Below, piece by piece: positions 26,084 through 35,884 of a stretch of 64,000 nt of DNA. Position numbers and translations under genes: made by a program. The stretch comes from JAYUJH01 sp043765375. Its GTDB lineage: Bacteria > Pseudomonadota > Alphaproteobacteria > Rickettsiales > UBA998. The notes under the pieces are model-generated. The model worked only from the letters and a program-made list of their open reading frames with translations. It was not told the DNA's origin and did no database searches. The first letter of the stretch is position 1. The number at the start of each line of letters is the position of its first letter. Location of the stretch: positions 1-64,000 of the forward strand of contig JAYUJH010000039.1 in assembly GCA_043765375.1 (NCBI GenBank), read 5' to 3'.

Positions 26084-27214
26084 ATGGAAGATAATAGTAA
26101 AAAAACAACTTATTCTGACGCAGGGGTGAATATTAATGCGGGTTATGATTTGGTGGAGCGCATCAAACCACTCGCCAAAGCAACTAACCGAGCAGGAGTT
26201 ATGGGCGGGATTGGTGGTTTTGGTGGATTATTTGACCTCAAAGCAGCAGGATATGAAGATTGTGTGCTGGTTTCCGCCACAGATGGCGTCGGCACAAAGC
26301 TGAAATTAGCGCAAGCAACGCATAATCATGCAACAATTGGGGTTGACCTTGTGGCAATGTGCGTGAATGATTTGCTTGCACAAGCGGCTGAGCCATTGTT
26401 TTTTCTGGATTATTTTGCCTGTGGTGCATTGGATATTGAAGTTGCAACCGCAGTTATTGCAGGAATTGCCGAGGGTTGCAAGCAAGCTGGTTGCGCATTA
26501 ATTGGTGGAGAAACGGCGGAAATGCCCTCTATGTATCATGATGGAGAATATGATTTAGCAGGATTTGCCGTTGGTGCAGCTAACCGAGGCGAATTGCTCC
26601 CCAAAAAACATGCCATGCAAGCAGGTGATGCGCTGATTGGGCTTGCATCTAGCGGGGTGCATAGCAATGGTTATTCACTAGTGCGTCGCTTGCTTGATAA
26701 TGCGGGGCTTGGTTATGATGACATAGCACCTTGGAGCGTATTGCTGGAAAGTGATGAGGACGCAGCAAAACCCTTGAGTTTCGCTGACGCATTCCTTGTG
26801 CCTACTCGTATTTATGTGCGCTCTGTGTTGCCATTAATGCGCCAAAATGATGCAATTAAAGGCTTTGCGCATATCACTGGCGGAGGATTAACGGAAAATA
26901 TACCCCGTATCTTACCTGATAATTTATACGCATCTATCAATTGCAACTCATGGGTTGTGCCTGCAATGTTTGGCTGGTTGGCGCAAACTGGTAACTTAAA
27001 TGATGCTGATATGGTTGGAACTTTTAATTGTGGAATTGGCGCAGTGCTGGCAGTCGCCGCGGGTGAACGTGAAACAATTATGCAACAATTGCGTGATAAT
27101 GGCGAACAGGTTTATCATATTGGTGAACTGAAAAAGCGTGAACATGATGCAATCACATCTAGCTCAATCACATCTAGCCCAATAATATTTAGTGGAGCTT
27201 TGCAATATGAATGA
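26084..27214 (+). CDS. purM: Phosphoribosylformylglycinamidine cyclo-ligase
   Basis: 376 residues. YSDAGVNINAGYDLVERIKP is the N-terminal family motif. DGVGTKLKLA and GGETAEMPSMY bind ATP and FGAM, and ASSGVHSNGYSLVRRLL and ITGGGLTENIPRILP complete the AIR synthetase fold. It makes AIR in de novo purine synthesis. The C terminus carries a tandem ITSS duplication (27151-27180) beyond the normal domain. purN overlaps its last 8 bases. Confidence 0.97.
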   Translation: MEDNSKKTTYSDAGVNINAGYDLVERIKPLAKATNRAGVMGGIGGFGGLFDLKAAGYEDCVLVSATDGVGTKLKLAQATHNHATIGVDLVAMCVNDLLAQAAEPLFFLDYFACGALDIEVATAVIAGIAEGCKQAGCALIGGETAEMPSMYHDGEYDLAGFAVGAANRGELLPKKHAMQAGDALIGLASSGVHSNGYSLVRRLLDNAGLGYDDIAPWSVLLESDEDAAKPLSFADAFLVPTRIYVRSVLPLMRQNDAIKGFAHITGGGLTENIPRILPDNLYASINCNSWVVPAMFGWLAQTGNLNDADMVGTFNCGIGAVLAVAAGERETIMQQLRDNGEQVYHIGELKKREHDAITSSSITSSPIIFSGALQYE

Positions 27215-27839
27215 AGCGATTATTGTGACGCAAAAAGCTAAGGTTGCGGTGCTTATTTCTGGTAATGGCTCAAACCTGCAAGCCCTGATTGATGCTTGCG
27301 AAAAGCCAAATATTGAGGATAATTCTGATTATCCCGCAGAAATTGCCTTGGTTATCTCCAACAAACCAAATGCTTATGGTTTAGTGCGGGCGAAAAACCA
27401 TAATATTACAACTTGCGTTTTGTCACAAAATGATTATGCTAATCGTGAAGATTTTGATGCTGCCATTCACCAACAATTAATTGCAGCAAATATTGATATT
27501 GTTTGTTTGGCGGGTTTTATGCGCCTATTAACTCCAGCTTTTGTGGCAAAATGGCAAGGAAGAATGTTGAATATTCACCCATCTTTGCTGCCCGATTATA
27601 AAGGCTTAAACACCCACGCCCGAGTTCTTGCCAATGGTGAAACAAAAACAGGGGCAACAGTGCATCATGTGGTAGCAGAAATGGACGCAGGCGAGATAAT
27701 AATACAACAATCAGTTGCAATTGCCGCTGATGATGATGCGCAAACACTCCAACAAAAAGTGCATATATTGGAATACATAATATACCCTAAAGCATTGAAA
27801 AAAATAGTAACTCAATATATTAATGACAGGTCAAAATGA
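27207..27839 (+). CDS. purN: Phosphoribosylglycinamide formyltransferase
   Basis: 210 residues from ATG 27207, with GGAG 9 bp upstream. KVAVLISGNGSNLQALIDAC starts the domain. The catalytic signature GFMRLLTPAFV with GRMLNIHPSLLPDYKGLNTH contains the Asn-His pair, and GATVHHVVAEMDAGEII includes the active-site Asp. It uses 10-formyl-THF to make FGAR. It is translationally coupled to purM. Confidence 0.97.
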   Translation: MNEAIIVTQKAKVAVLISGNGSNLQALIDACEKPNIEDNSDYPAEIALVISNKPNAYGLVRAKNHNITTCVLSQNDYANREDFDAAIHQQLIAANIDIVCLAGFMRLLTPAFVAKWQGRMLNIHPSLLPDYKGLNTHARVLANGETKTGATVHHVVAEMDAGEIIIQQSVAIAADDDAQTLQQKVHILEYIIYPKALKKIVTQYINDRSK

Positions 27840-28375
27840 AACATAAACTCAAATTATTATTCAGCTTAATGTTGATTGTTGCAATCACCAGTTGCAGTTC
27901 ATATGAAACCAAAGATTACGCCGCCAACAAACCAGTGTTGGATATTCGCCAATATTTGAGTGGAAACGTTACGGCGCACGGCATGATATTTGATTGGAAA
28001 GGGAAGGCAACAAGACATTTCATCGCAACAATCAAGGGGCAGTGGCAAGGCGAAAACGGCACTCTCACCGAGCATTTCACCTTCAGCGACGGCAAAACGC
28101 AAGAGCGTATTTGGCAAATCTCATTCAACGACAAACATAATTTCACTGCAAAAGCTGGTGATGTCATCGGTGAAGCTGTTGGATCACAACATGGCAATGC
28201 AGTCAATATGAGCTATGTTTTGCGACATAAGGAAGATGATGGCAGCACCATTGATTTAACCGTTGATGATTGGCTATTTTTAACCAATGAAGGAGTGTTA
28301 CTCAACCGCACCAAATTATATAAGTTTGGGATAGAAGTTGGTGAAGTTTTCATCGCATTCACCAAGGAAAAATAA
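27836..28375 (+). CDS. DUF3833 family lipoprotein
   Basis: 179 residues. The lipoprotein signal has lipobox ITSC (LIVAITSCSS). DUF3833 motifs: GNVTAHGMIFDWKGKATRHF, FTFSDGKTQERIW, AGDVIGEAVGSQHGNAVNM, TVDDWLFL and NRTKLYKFGIEVGEV. In gammaproteobacteria DUF3833 sits with an SDR, a flavin oxidoreductase and cyclopropane-fatty-acid synthase genes; here only the SDR follows. It overlaps purN by 4 bp (ATGA). Confidence 0.88.
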   Translation: MKHKLKLLFSLMLIVAITSCSSYETKDYAANKPVLDIRQYLSGNVTAHGMIFDWKGKATRHFIATIKGQWQGENGTLTEHFTFSDGKTQERIWQISFNDKHNFTAKAGDVIGEAVGSQHGNAVNMSYVLRHKEDDGSTIDLTVDDWLFLTNEGVLLNRTKLYKFGIEVGEVFIAFTKEK

Positions 28376-29140
28376 ATGAAAACTAAAATATCCACAAAAA
28401 TATCTGCCCAAAAAATGTTGGGCAAGAAAATATGGTTAATTGGGGCAACTCACGGAATTGGTGAAGCATTAACGCATTTATTAGTGGCACAAGGAGCATA
28501 TATTGGTGCATCTGGCCGCAGCATAGAGCAACTAAATGCAATGAGCAGCGCACAAATATTCCCCCTGCCCTGCGATGTCAGCGATTTTGCATCAATTAAA
28601 TCTGCTTATGATGCTTATATTGAGCATTTTGGCAAGCCAGATTTCATCATTTATAATGCAGGTTTTTATGAGCCGATGAACAGCTTTTCATTTGATTTGG
28701 TGCAAGTTGAACGCATGGTTGATGTGAACTTGATGGGTGCAATCCGTGTGGCAAACATTGCCCTGCCTGAAATGCAGCACGGAACATTTGCGTTGGTTGG
28801 CAGTGTTGCGGGCTATCGTGGGCTGCCAAACGCTTTTGGTTATGGCTTGAGCAAAGCTGGAATTATTCATATGGCGGAAAATATTCGCCAAGATTTGGGC
28901 AAGCGTGATGTGCGGGTGCAAATTATTAATCCAGGGTTTGTGCAAACTCGTTTAACTGCAAAAAATAATTTCAAAATGCCATTTTGTATCACCTCAGAGG
29001 CAGCAGCGAAGCATATTTTGCGGGGGCTAGAGCGTGGCAATTATGAAACTCATTTTCCCAAGGCTTTCACTTTGCCACTAAAATTGATAAGCGCATTACC
29101 GTCACGTTTATATTTTTGGATATCCGCCAAGATTCTTTAG
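28376..29140 (+). CDS. Short-chain dehydrogenase/reductase
   Basis: 254 residues, classical SDR. The cofactor motif is GATHGIG (23-29), then CDVSD, YNAG (93-96), catalytic Ser143 and YGLSK (Tyr156/Lys160). It follows the DUF3833 lipoprotein without a gap, so the two are coexpressed; in other bacteria this pair belongs to a lipid-modification cluster. Substrate unknown. A basic, hydrophobic C terminus (LPLKLISALPSRLYFWISAKIL) may touch the membrane. Confidence 0.92.
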   Translation: MKTKISTKISAQKMLGKKIWLIGATHGIGEALTHLLVAQGAYIGASGRSIEQLNAMSSAQIFPLPCDVSDFASIKSAYDAYIEHFGKPDFIIYNAGFYEPMNSFSFDLVQVERMVDVNLMGAIRVANIALPEMQHGTFALVGSVAGYRGLPNAFGYGLSKAGIIHMAENIRQDLGKRDVRVQIINPGFVQTRLTAKNNFKMPFCITSEAAAKHILRGLERGNYETHFPKAFTLPLKLISALPSRLYFWISAKIL

Positions 29141-29150
29141 AGGATTAAAA

Positions 29151-30419
29151 TTATTGTGATATTTCACGCAACATTGGAGTGATTTCTTGCAAAATATGCT
29201 CCATCACATGTTGATTTTCACGAGCGACATCAAGTGCATTATGCGCCATTTGTTGATGCAAACGATGGTCACTCAGCAAATTATCAACCGCAGATTGCAA
29301 CTCCTCCTCGCTATCAACACAAATAGCAGCATTATTTTTCTCCATCACTTCGCAAAACTCAAGGAAATTATTCATATAATTGCCATAAATTATAGCACAA
29401 CCAAGCCGTGCAGCCTCTAGCGGATTTTGCCCGCCATGCGCAACCAACGACCCGCCTATAAACGCAATTTCCGTTAGGCGATAAAATAATCCCATCTCTC
29501 CCATCGTATCACCAACGTAAATATCTACATTATCATCAATATTTTGCGCTTTGCTACGCTGTGCAATATTCAAACTCATTTGCATCAATTCCGCTGCAAT
29601 CTCATCACCACGAGCATTATGGCGTGGCACGATTATTGTCAAAAGATCTGGATATTTTTCCTGTAATTTCAGGTGGATATTCGCCGCAATCACCTCCTCC
29701 CCAGCGTGAGTGCTTGCCGCCAACCATACGGGGCGATCCGCAATTTGATTAGCGATATTTCTCACCATTATTTCATCAACAGATAAAGCGGGGGCAGAGA
29801 ACTTTAAGTTACCATATTCTAATATATTACTCGCACCAAGCTGCTGAAAACGCAACGCATCAGCCTCGCTTTTGGCAAAAATCATGGTGAAACTTTGCAA
29901 CATTTGCGCACAAAAACCACGAGCCATACGCCATTTTTTTGCTGATTTCTCAGAAATACGCCCATTGAGCAAAATTGCTTTCACTTGACGACGGCGCAAA
30001 CCATGCAACATATTTGGCCATAATTCGGAATCCACAAAAAACGCAATTTTTGGCTGCCAATGGCACAAAAATCTCCGCACAGCTATGTGGGTATCCAGCG
30101 GTGCAAATTGATGGAAAACTCTCTCGGGCAGTTGCTTGGAAAAATGTTTCGCTGATGTGAGCGTAACAGTAGTTAATAATATATAAATATTAGGATAATC
30201 ATCATGAATGCGCTTGATTAATGGCATCACAGATTGCGCCTCCCCCATACTCGCTGCATGAACCCAAATGACCGCATTATTTGGCTTTGGCAGGTTTGCT
30301 ATCCCATATCGTTCTCGCAAGCGGGCTTTGTCTTCCTTGCCTTGCTTAACGCGACTTTGCAAATATATTGGAATAAATGGCGTAATTAACCACGTCATCA
30401 ACCGATATATGATAAACAT
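29151..30419 (-). CDS. waaA: 3-deoxy-D-manno-octulosonic acid (Kdo) transferase
   Basis: 422 residues. An N-terminal membrane anchor (MFIIYRLMTWLITPFIPIYL) precedes two Rossmann domains. HAASMGEAQSVMPLIKRI contains the conserved catalytic Glu; FVDSELWPNML, GRISEKSAKKWR, STHAGEE and IIVPRHNARGDEIA are family blocks; AFIGGSLVAHGGQNPLEAA binds CMP-Kdo. It adds Kdo to lipid A precursor, showing this cell makes LPS. Its ATG follows the queF stop directly. Confidence 0.96.
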   Translation of the reverse strand: MFIIYRLMTWLITPFIPIYLQSRVKQGKEDKARLRERYGIANLPKPNNAVIWVHAASMGEAQSVMPLIKRIHDDYPNIYILLTTVTLTSAKHFSKQLPERVFHQFAPLDTHIAVRRFLCHWQPKIAFFVDSELWPNMLHGLRRRQVKAILLNGRISEKSAKKWRMARGFCAQMLQSFTMIFAKSEADALRFQQLGASNILEYGNLKFSAPALSVDEIMVRNIANQIADRPVWLAASTHAGEEVIAANIHLKLQEKYPDLLTIIVPRHNARGDEIAAELMQMSLNIAQRSKAQNIDDNVDIYVGDTMGEMGLFYRLTEIAFIGGSLVAHGGQNPLEAARLGCAIIYGNYMNNFLEFCEVMEKNNAAICVDSEEELQSAVDNLLSDHRLHQQMAHNALDVARENQHVMEHILQEITPMLREISQ

Positions 30420-30872
30420 TTAGCCACGTCCACGATATGGCAAAACTTCCAGCGGTGCAATCCAAACGCTTTTAGGTGCATCAGCTGTTTGAAAAAACAC
30501 GTCAATCGGAATACCACCTCTAGGATACCAATAAGCTGCCAAACGCAACCAAGCTGGGTCAATCTTTGCAATAATCCGTTTAGCAATATCCACGCTGCAC
30601 GCTTCATGAAAATCACCATGGTTGCGATATGAACTAAGCAACAATTTTAATGATTTGCTTTCCACAATATACGCCCTTGGCACATAATCAATCACAATAT
30701 GCGCAAAGTCTGGTTGCCCTGTTAATGGGCAAAGCGAGGTGAATTCAGGGCAGGTGAAACGCACAGAATAATCCACATTTGGGTGAGGATTTTTCACACG
30801 CTCCAACTCTGCTTCACTGGGAGATTTTGGCAGGGCAGTTTGGCTGCCGAGCTGGGTTAACGCATCATACAT
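30420..30872 (-). CDS. queF: NADPH-dependent 7-cyano-7-deazaguanine reductase
   Basis: 150 residues, the short (YkvM-type) QueF. The active-site Cys48 lies in TSLCPLTGQPDF and the NADPH motif ESKSLK is at 71-76, followed by NHGDFHEACSVDIA. It reduces preQ0 to preQ1 in queuosine synthesis; queE is also in this window at 58075. It lies between rpsO and waaA with almost no spacers. Confidence 0.97.
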   Translation of the reverse strand: MYDALTQLGSQTALPKSPSEAELERVKNPHPNVDYSVRFTCPEFTSLCPLTGQPDFAHIVIDYVPRAYIVESKSLKLLLSSYRNHGDFHEACSVDIAKRIIAKIDPAWLRLAAYWYPRGGIPIDVFFQTADAPKSVWIAPLEVLPYRGRG

Positions 30873-30874
30873 GC

Positions 30875-31147
30875 TTATTTACGAATACCCAAACGTGTGA
30901 TAATTTTCTTATAACGATCTTCGCTAACGCCTTTAACATAATCCAACAAACGGCGACGACGACCAACCAAAATCAGCAATCCACGTCGTGAATTATGATC
31001 CTTCTTATGCGTCTTAAAATGCTCCGTCAAGTTGGTGATGCGCTCTGTTAGCACCGCAATTTGCACTTCGGGCGAGCCTGTGTCACCTTCTTTAGTGGCA
31101 AAATCTTTGGTTACTTGTAATTTTCTTTCAGCTGTAATCGACATCAT
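30875..31147 (-). CDS. rpsO: 30S ribosomal protein S15
   Basis: 90 residues of typical S15: FATKEGDTGSPEVQIAVLTE, RITNLTEHFKTHKKDHNSRR and GLLILVGRRRRLLDYV. It binds the central domain of 16S rRNA and often represses its own translation. It follows truB by 6 bp, the usual order. Confidence 0.99.
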   Translation of the reverse strand: MMSITAERKLQVTKDFATKEGDTGSPEVQIAVLTERITNLTEHFKTHKKDHNSRRGLLILVGRRRRLLDYVKGVSEDRYKKIITRLGIRK

Positions 31148-31153
31148 ATACTC

Positions 31154-32101
31154 CTATATGTTAAAAATACGCAAAGGAACTAACGCCCTATCTCGCCGAT
31201 TAACTAGTGCAAAAAATGCGCCGTCTGACCAAGCCTGATAAAGCTCTGCATCACTTTCCGCATCATCATGAAACGCTGAAAGCGAAACATAACAATGGTG
31301 TCCATGGCGCAACCTTGTTGCCTGCATATTGTCAAGCGTAACCGCAGGGATGTCGTCTAGCGCACGCTCAACTGGTGTTAAGATATCCTCAAAATGAGAT
31401 TTATCATCATTTGCATTCATAACATATTTTTCTAAATTGTCTAGAGAAATCGCATCTTGCTCATAAAATCCACCAACACGGGTGCGGCGCAATTCGCAAA
31501 CATGGGCAAATCCACCGAGCGACAAAGCGATATCACGAGCGAGCGAACGAACATATGTCCCCTTGCCACATTCTGCTACAAAAACCGCATGATCCGCATC
31601 AATCCGTTCCAACATTTTGAAACTATGCACAATCACAGGGCGAGGCTGCAAAACCACCTCCTCCCCTGCCCGTGCTAAATCATAAGCCCGTTCACCATTT
31701 ATTTTTAAGGCACTAAAAGTTGGTGGCAATTGCTGAATATCACCCGTATAATGTGGCAAAATCGCATTAATCGCCTCATCTGTGGGGCGGGCTGCATTTT
31801 CATGCAACACCTCGCCTTCCGCATCATCAGTGGTTGTTTGTTGCCCAAACTTCACCGTGAACACATATTCTTTGCGAGCTTCCATCAGATACTGCACTGT
31901 TTTGGTTGCCTCACCCAAGGCAAGCGGCAATATTCCTGTTGCTAAAGGATCAAGCGTGCCTGCATGTCCAATTTTTGCGGGGGATAATAATCTTTTAACC
32001 GCATTCACCGCCCCTGTTGAAGTCATATCAAATGGTTTATCTAGATTAATCCAACCATTCAAATGGTTTTTAACATGTTTTTGTTGTCTATTATCATTCA
32101 T
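31154..32101 (-). CDS. truB: tRNA pseudouridine-55 synthase
   Basis: 315 residues. GWINLDKPFDMTSTGAVNAV, HAGTLDPLATGILPLALGEA (catalytic Asp in GTLDP) and the ERAYDLARAGEEV block are TruB signatures. It forms psi55 in the T loop of tRNAs. Here truB-rpsO is away from rimP-nusA-infB-rbfA and on the other strand, unlike the usual single operon. Confidence 0.98.
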   Translation of the reverse strand: MNDNRQQKHVKNHLNGWINLDKPFDMTSTGAVNAVKRLLSPAKIGHAGTLDPLATGILPLALGEATKTVQYLMEARKEYVFTVKFGQQTTTDDAEGEVLHENAARPTDEAINAILPHYTGDIQQLPPTFSALKINGERAYDLARAGEEVVLQPRPVIVHSFKMLERIDADHAVFVAECGKGTYVRSLARDIALSLGGFAHVCELRRTRVGGFYEQDAISLDNLEKYVMNANDDKSHFEDILTPVERALDDIPAVTLDNMQATRLRHGHHCYVSLSAFHDDAESDAELYQAWSDGAFFALVNRRDRALVPLRIFNI

Positions 32102-32163
32102 TATGCCTCATTAACAAAAAATATTTACTATTACAACTGATAAATATTTAAGTTTGGGCTGTG

Positions 32164-32946
32164 TTAATTCACATCATTGGTATAATCATTATTATTATCC
32201 AAAAAATCATAGGCACGCCATATGATTATGTCATCAAAATAAGCGGTTGCAACTTTGTTGATTAACTTAATGCTGGTATCACGAAATATTCCGCTGTCAC
32301 TACAATTCAACACATCATTTGATGCACCACTGCAAGGGTTTGTGACTGTTCCAGCCTTGTTGGTTGCTCCTTTTTTATCAACCCCGTGGCTTACCACCAC
32401 ATAAGCAGGGAATAATTTATCCAATAATATATTTGTATCAAATACGCTATTGCCTGCGGAATCCTGCATCGCAATTCCACCTGCTACAGGCTTGGTATAA
32501 TTAGTGAAAGCTATCATGGTAGTTGCTAAATTAACATTAATTGCATAAGTAATGCGCATACCCCATTCATCATAAGCATAATCATCAGGCAACCCCAAAG
32601 TGCGGGTGGGAACGGCACCAATGCGAACTTGTCCCGCTTGTGTTGTCCCCGCCACGGCAGCAATGTTGCAATCAGTAGCAACCGCAAAACTTGCTGAATT
32701 AACCGCAGCACTCCTAGGGGCAGGGCATGGTATAACCCCTGCTTTAATTGCATATTTTTGTAATGATTCGTCAATTGCTTTAATTTTGATTATTGTTGCG
32801 TCATATTTAGCACGGTCTTGTGATTTATTAGTCAACACCATCATTGAGCCGAGTATGGTTGAGATAATCACCAACACAACCGACATTTCAATCAATGAAA
32901 AGCCTTTATTATGTGACCGTAATTTAATTGAAAAAATATTAAACAT
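32164..32946 (-). CDS. Pseudopilin-like protein with prepilin cleavage site
   Basis: 260 residues from ATG 32946. The class III leader has the cleavage motif NKG-FSLIEMSVVLVIISTIL with Glu at +5. The long helix is followed by a Cys-containing globular part (PCPAPRSAAVN, CNIAAVAGTTQAGQVRIG, LPDDYAYDEWGMRITYA). The layout resembles minor pseudopilins of type II or Tad-like systems. No secretion or pilus genes are nearby, so the machine is elsewhere. It is the first gene upstream of truB but a 62 bp gap separates them. Confidence 0.82.
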   Translation of the reverse strand: MFNIFSIKLRSHNKGFSLIEMSVVLVIISTILGSMMVLTNKSQDRAKYDATIIKIKAIDESLQKYAIKAGVIPCPAPRSAAVNSASFAVATDCNIAAVAGTTQAGQVRIGAVPTRTLGLPDDYAYDEWGMRITYAINVNLATTMIAFTNYTKPVAGGIAMQDSAGNSVFDTNILLDKLFPAYVVVSHGVDKKGATNKAGTVTNPCSGASNDVLNCSDSGIFRDTSIKLINKVATAYFDDIIIWRAYDFLDNNNDYTNDVN

Positions 32947-33030
32947 CACAACAAAAATAACATTGTTTTAACTAATTATTGGTTAAAATAGGTATAAATA
33001 TTTCTTAATTAATATGAGGAGTTCTCTCAC

Positions 33031-34833
33031 ATGACAATTTATCAAGCCCCACTTGCAGATTTCAAGTTTTTGCTCAATGATTATCTCAATATCCAACAAT
33101 ATGAAAATGTGCGGGGTTTTGAGGGCTTGAAAGAGCTTATCAACCCAATTTTGGAAGAAGGCGCAAAGTTTGTTGAAAATATTTTGCACCCATTAAATGC
33201 TAGTGGTGACCTTGAAGGTTGCATATTTGCCAATGGTGAAGTGAAAATGCCAAATGGTTTCAAACAGGCTTATGGTGAATATATAGCAGGCGGGTGGGCA
33301 AGCCTAACATGTGCGCCTGAATATGGAGGGCAAGGATTGCCCGAGGTTCTCAATATGCCAATGACAGAAATGATATGCTCGGGCAATTTATCTTTTGGGC
33401 TAACTCCGGGGTTGTCACATAGCGCATATAATTTGTTGGAACATTATTTGCCACAACATCTTCGCCCACTTTATCTGCCAAAAATTATCTCAGGGGAATG
33501 GACGGGCGTAATGTGTCTCACTGAACCGCAGGCTGGAACAGATTTAGGCTTAATCCGCACCACAGCGACGCCATACAATGAAGCCCCATATAATGACGCA
33601 TATTTGCTAGAAGGAACAAAGATTTTCATTTCATCAGGAGAGCATGATTTAGCTGAAAATATTGTGCATTTAGTGCTGGCTCGCTTGCCAAACGCACCCG
33701 CAGGCGTTCAAGGGATTAGCTTGTTTCTGGTATCCAAGTTTCTGCTGGATAAATCAGGCGCAATAGCTGAGCGCAACCAAGTTCATTGTGCTGGAATTGA
33801 GCATAAAATGGGGTTGCACGCCTCCTCCACTTGTGTGATAAATTATGATGGAGCAATTGGTTATTTGCTAGGCGAGCCACATAAAGGTTTGCGGGCAATG
33901 TTCACCATGATGAATGCAGCACGGCTTTATGTTGGGGTGCAAGGGCTGGGTATCTCCGAAATAGCTTATCAAAATGCACTGAGTTATTCACATGAACGGT
34001 TGCAAGGACGGGCTTTAACTGGTGCAGTGAATAAATCAGGGGCGGCTGACCCAATCATCATTCACCCTGAGTTGCGTAAAAACTTGCTGCAAATGCGTTG
34101 TTGCATTGAGGCAGGGCGGGCATTAGTTCTTGAAGTTGCATTGCAATATGACCTTTCAAAACGGCATAATGATGCAGAAATACGCAAAGAAGCGGATAAT
34201 TTTGTGCAATTAATGACGCCAATTATCAAAGCATTTTTAACGGATTTAGGGCATGAACACGCCAATGCAGCATTGCAATGTTTCGGTGGATATGGCTATA
34301 TTCGTGAATATGGCGTGGAACAATTTGCCCGTGATGTGCGCATAACGCAGATTTATGAAGGCACAAACGGCATTCAAGCGTTGGATTTGGTGGGGCGTAA
34401 ATTGCCACATGAAATGGGTAAATATTTAAGCACATTTTTTCACCCTGTTGATGATTTTATCACAGCAAATGAAGGGATTGAAGCAATGAAAGAGTTTGTG
34501 CAACCGCTGAAAAAACATGTGGAATATTTGCGCAAAGCATCATTATGGTTGGCAAAAGAGGGATTATCCAACCCCAACCAAGCAGCGGCTGGAGCAGTGG
34601 AATATCTGCGTATGTTTGGCTTGGTGAGTTTTGCATTTATCTGGGCAAAACAAGCAAAACTTTGTTTAAGTGATGATGTTGATTTAAGCAGCCAATATCT
34701 TAATGATGCAGAGTTCAAAGCAAGAAAAATTGAGAATGCACGGTTTTTCATGAGCCGTGTTTTGCCACAAACAATATCGTTATTATCATGTATAATAGCG
34801 GGCAGTGAAACTATTATGCAAACTGATATTTGA
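33031..34833 (+). CDS. Acyl-CoA dehydrogenase, 600-residue DmdC/FadE12-like class
   Basis: 600 residues with the extra N-terminal (YQAPLADFKFLL) and C-terminal helical domains of the long acyl-CoA dehydrogenases. MCLTEPQAGTDLGLIRT binds FAD; GGYGYIREYGVEQFARDVRI and QIYEGTNGIQALDLVGRK carry the catalytic-region glutamate. It oxidises acyl-CoA to enoyl-CoA; chain preference cannot be read, and 3-methylmercaptopropionyl-CoA dehydrogenases (DmdC) share this architecture. GAGGAG precedes the ATG. It is alone here, without enoyl-CoA hydratase or thiolase neighbours. Confidence 0.93.
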   Translation: MTIYQAPLADFKFLLNDYLNIQQYENVRGFEGLKELINPILEEGAKFVENILHPLNASGDLEGCIFANGEVKMPNGFKQAYGEYIAGGWASLTCAPEYGGQGLPEVLNMPMTEMICSGNLSFGLTPGLSHSAYNLLEHYLPQHLRPLYLPKIISGEWTGVMCLTEPQAGTDLGLIRTTATPYNEAPYNDAYLLEGTKIFISSGEHDLAENIVHLVLARLPNAPAGVQGISLFLVSKFLLDKSGAIAERNQVHCAGIEHKMGLHASSTCVINYDGAIGYLLGEPHKGLRAMFTMMNAARLYVGVQGLGISEIAYQNALSYSHERLQGRALTGAVNKSGAADPIIIHPELRKNLLQMRCCIEAGRALVLEVALQYDLSKRHNDAEIRKEADNFVQLMTPIIKAFLTDLGHEHANAALQCFGGYGYIREYGVEQFARDVRITQIYEGTNGIQALDLVGRKLPHEMGKYLSTFFHPVDDFITANEGIEAMKEFVQPLKKHVEYLRKASLWLAKEGLSNPNQAAAGAVEYLRMFGLVSFAFIWAKQAKLCLSDDVDLSSQYLNDAEFKARKIENARFFMSRVLPQTISLLSCIIAGSETIMQTDI

Positions 34834-34865
34834 GGGATATTTGAGAAATTAACCCCTGCCCAGAA

Positions 34866-35744
34866 TCAAGCCCGAACTAACTCATGATATTTAGCGGTTA
34901 ATTGCTTGGTTACGTCACCAACCACGAAATTATAATCATCAATCGCCCCAACTGGAGTTATCTCTGCTGCCGTCCCCGTTAAAAAAACTTCATTTGCATC
35001 TGCCAATTCTTCAGGCAAAATATGGCGTTCAATCACCGTAAAACCCGCCTCACGAGCAAGTTCAATCACGGTGCAACGAGTTATTCCATTCAAAAAACAA
35101 TCAGGTTTTGGCGTATGAATCTCACCATTTTTCATTATCAGAAAAATATTCGCCCCTGTAGATTCCGCTACATATCCCCGCCAATCTAGCATCAAAGCAT
35201 CATTATAACCCGCATTTTCCGCTTGATGCTTAGACATAGTGCATATCATATATAATCCTGCGGCTTTGCTAGCACATGGCGCAGTATCAGGTGAAGGCTT
35301 CCGCCATTTTGAGGTTTTCAAGCGCAAACCTTTTTCTCGCAAACTAGGGTCAAAGTAACTGCCCCATTCCCACGCCGCAACCGCCACATGAACATGTGCA
35401 TTTTTGGCTGAAATTGCCATCATCTCGCTGCCAAGCCACGCCACAGGGCGAATATAGCCATTCACAATATTATTACGTTTCACCGCTTCAATACAAGCTA
35501 GGTTAAGTTCATCAATGGAATATGGTATCTTGAAATCAAGCAATTCTGCGGAAACATGCAATCGTTTGGAATGCTCAACCAATTTGAAAATCTTGCCGTC
35601 ATAAACCCGCAAACCCTCAAATACTGAACTCGCATAATGCAAGCCATGCGTTAAAACATGAAGTTTTGCATCACGCCAAGCAACGAACTTGCCATCTAGC
35701 CATATCTCACCATCACGATCATCAAAAGGTATTAAATCCGCCAT
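34866..35744 (-). CDS. ilvE: Branched-chain amino acid aminotransferase
   Basis: 292 residues from ATG 35744 (MADLIPFDDRDG), 21 residues in from the longest frame. Class IV PLP fold: HGLHYASSVFEGLRVY at the start, the Schiff-base lysine in CASKAAGLYMICTM, and DWRGYVAESTGANIFL and NGITRCTVIELA. It transfers amino groups for Leu, Ile and Val. The longer frame would add a Tyr/Phe-rich stretch and is not preferred. Confidence 0.95.
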   Translation of the reverse strand: MADLIPFDDRDGEIWLDGKFVAWRDAKLHVLTHGLHYASSVFEGLRVYDGKIFKLVEHSKRLHVSAELLDFKIPYSIDELNLACIEAVKRNNIVNGYIRPVAWLGSEMMAISAKNAHVHVAVAAWEWGSYFDPSLREKGLRLKTSKWRKPSPDTAPCASKAAGLYMICTMSKHQAENAGYNDALMLDWRGYVAESTGANIFLIMKNGEIHTPKPDCFLNGITRCTVIELAREAGFTVIERHILPEELADANEVFLTGTAAEITPVGAIDDYNFVVGDVTKQLTAKYHELVRA

Positions 35745-35884
35745 ATTAGACCCGTTATAAACATTAAAATAATATAATTCAAAATTATATAAACAAAAAA
35801 GCATCATTTAAGCAAGGAATTATTTTTTAGTTTTTGCTGTTTTTGTAATATTTATTTCACAATAATAATGTTATTATATAAATT

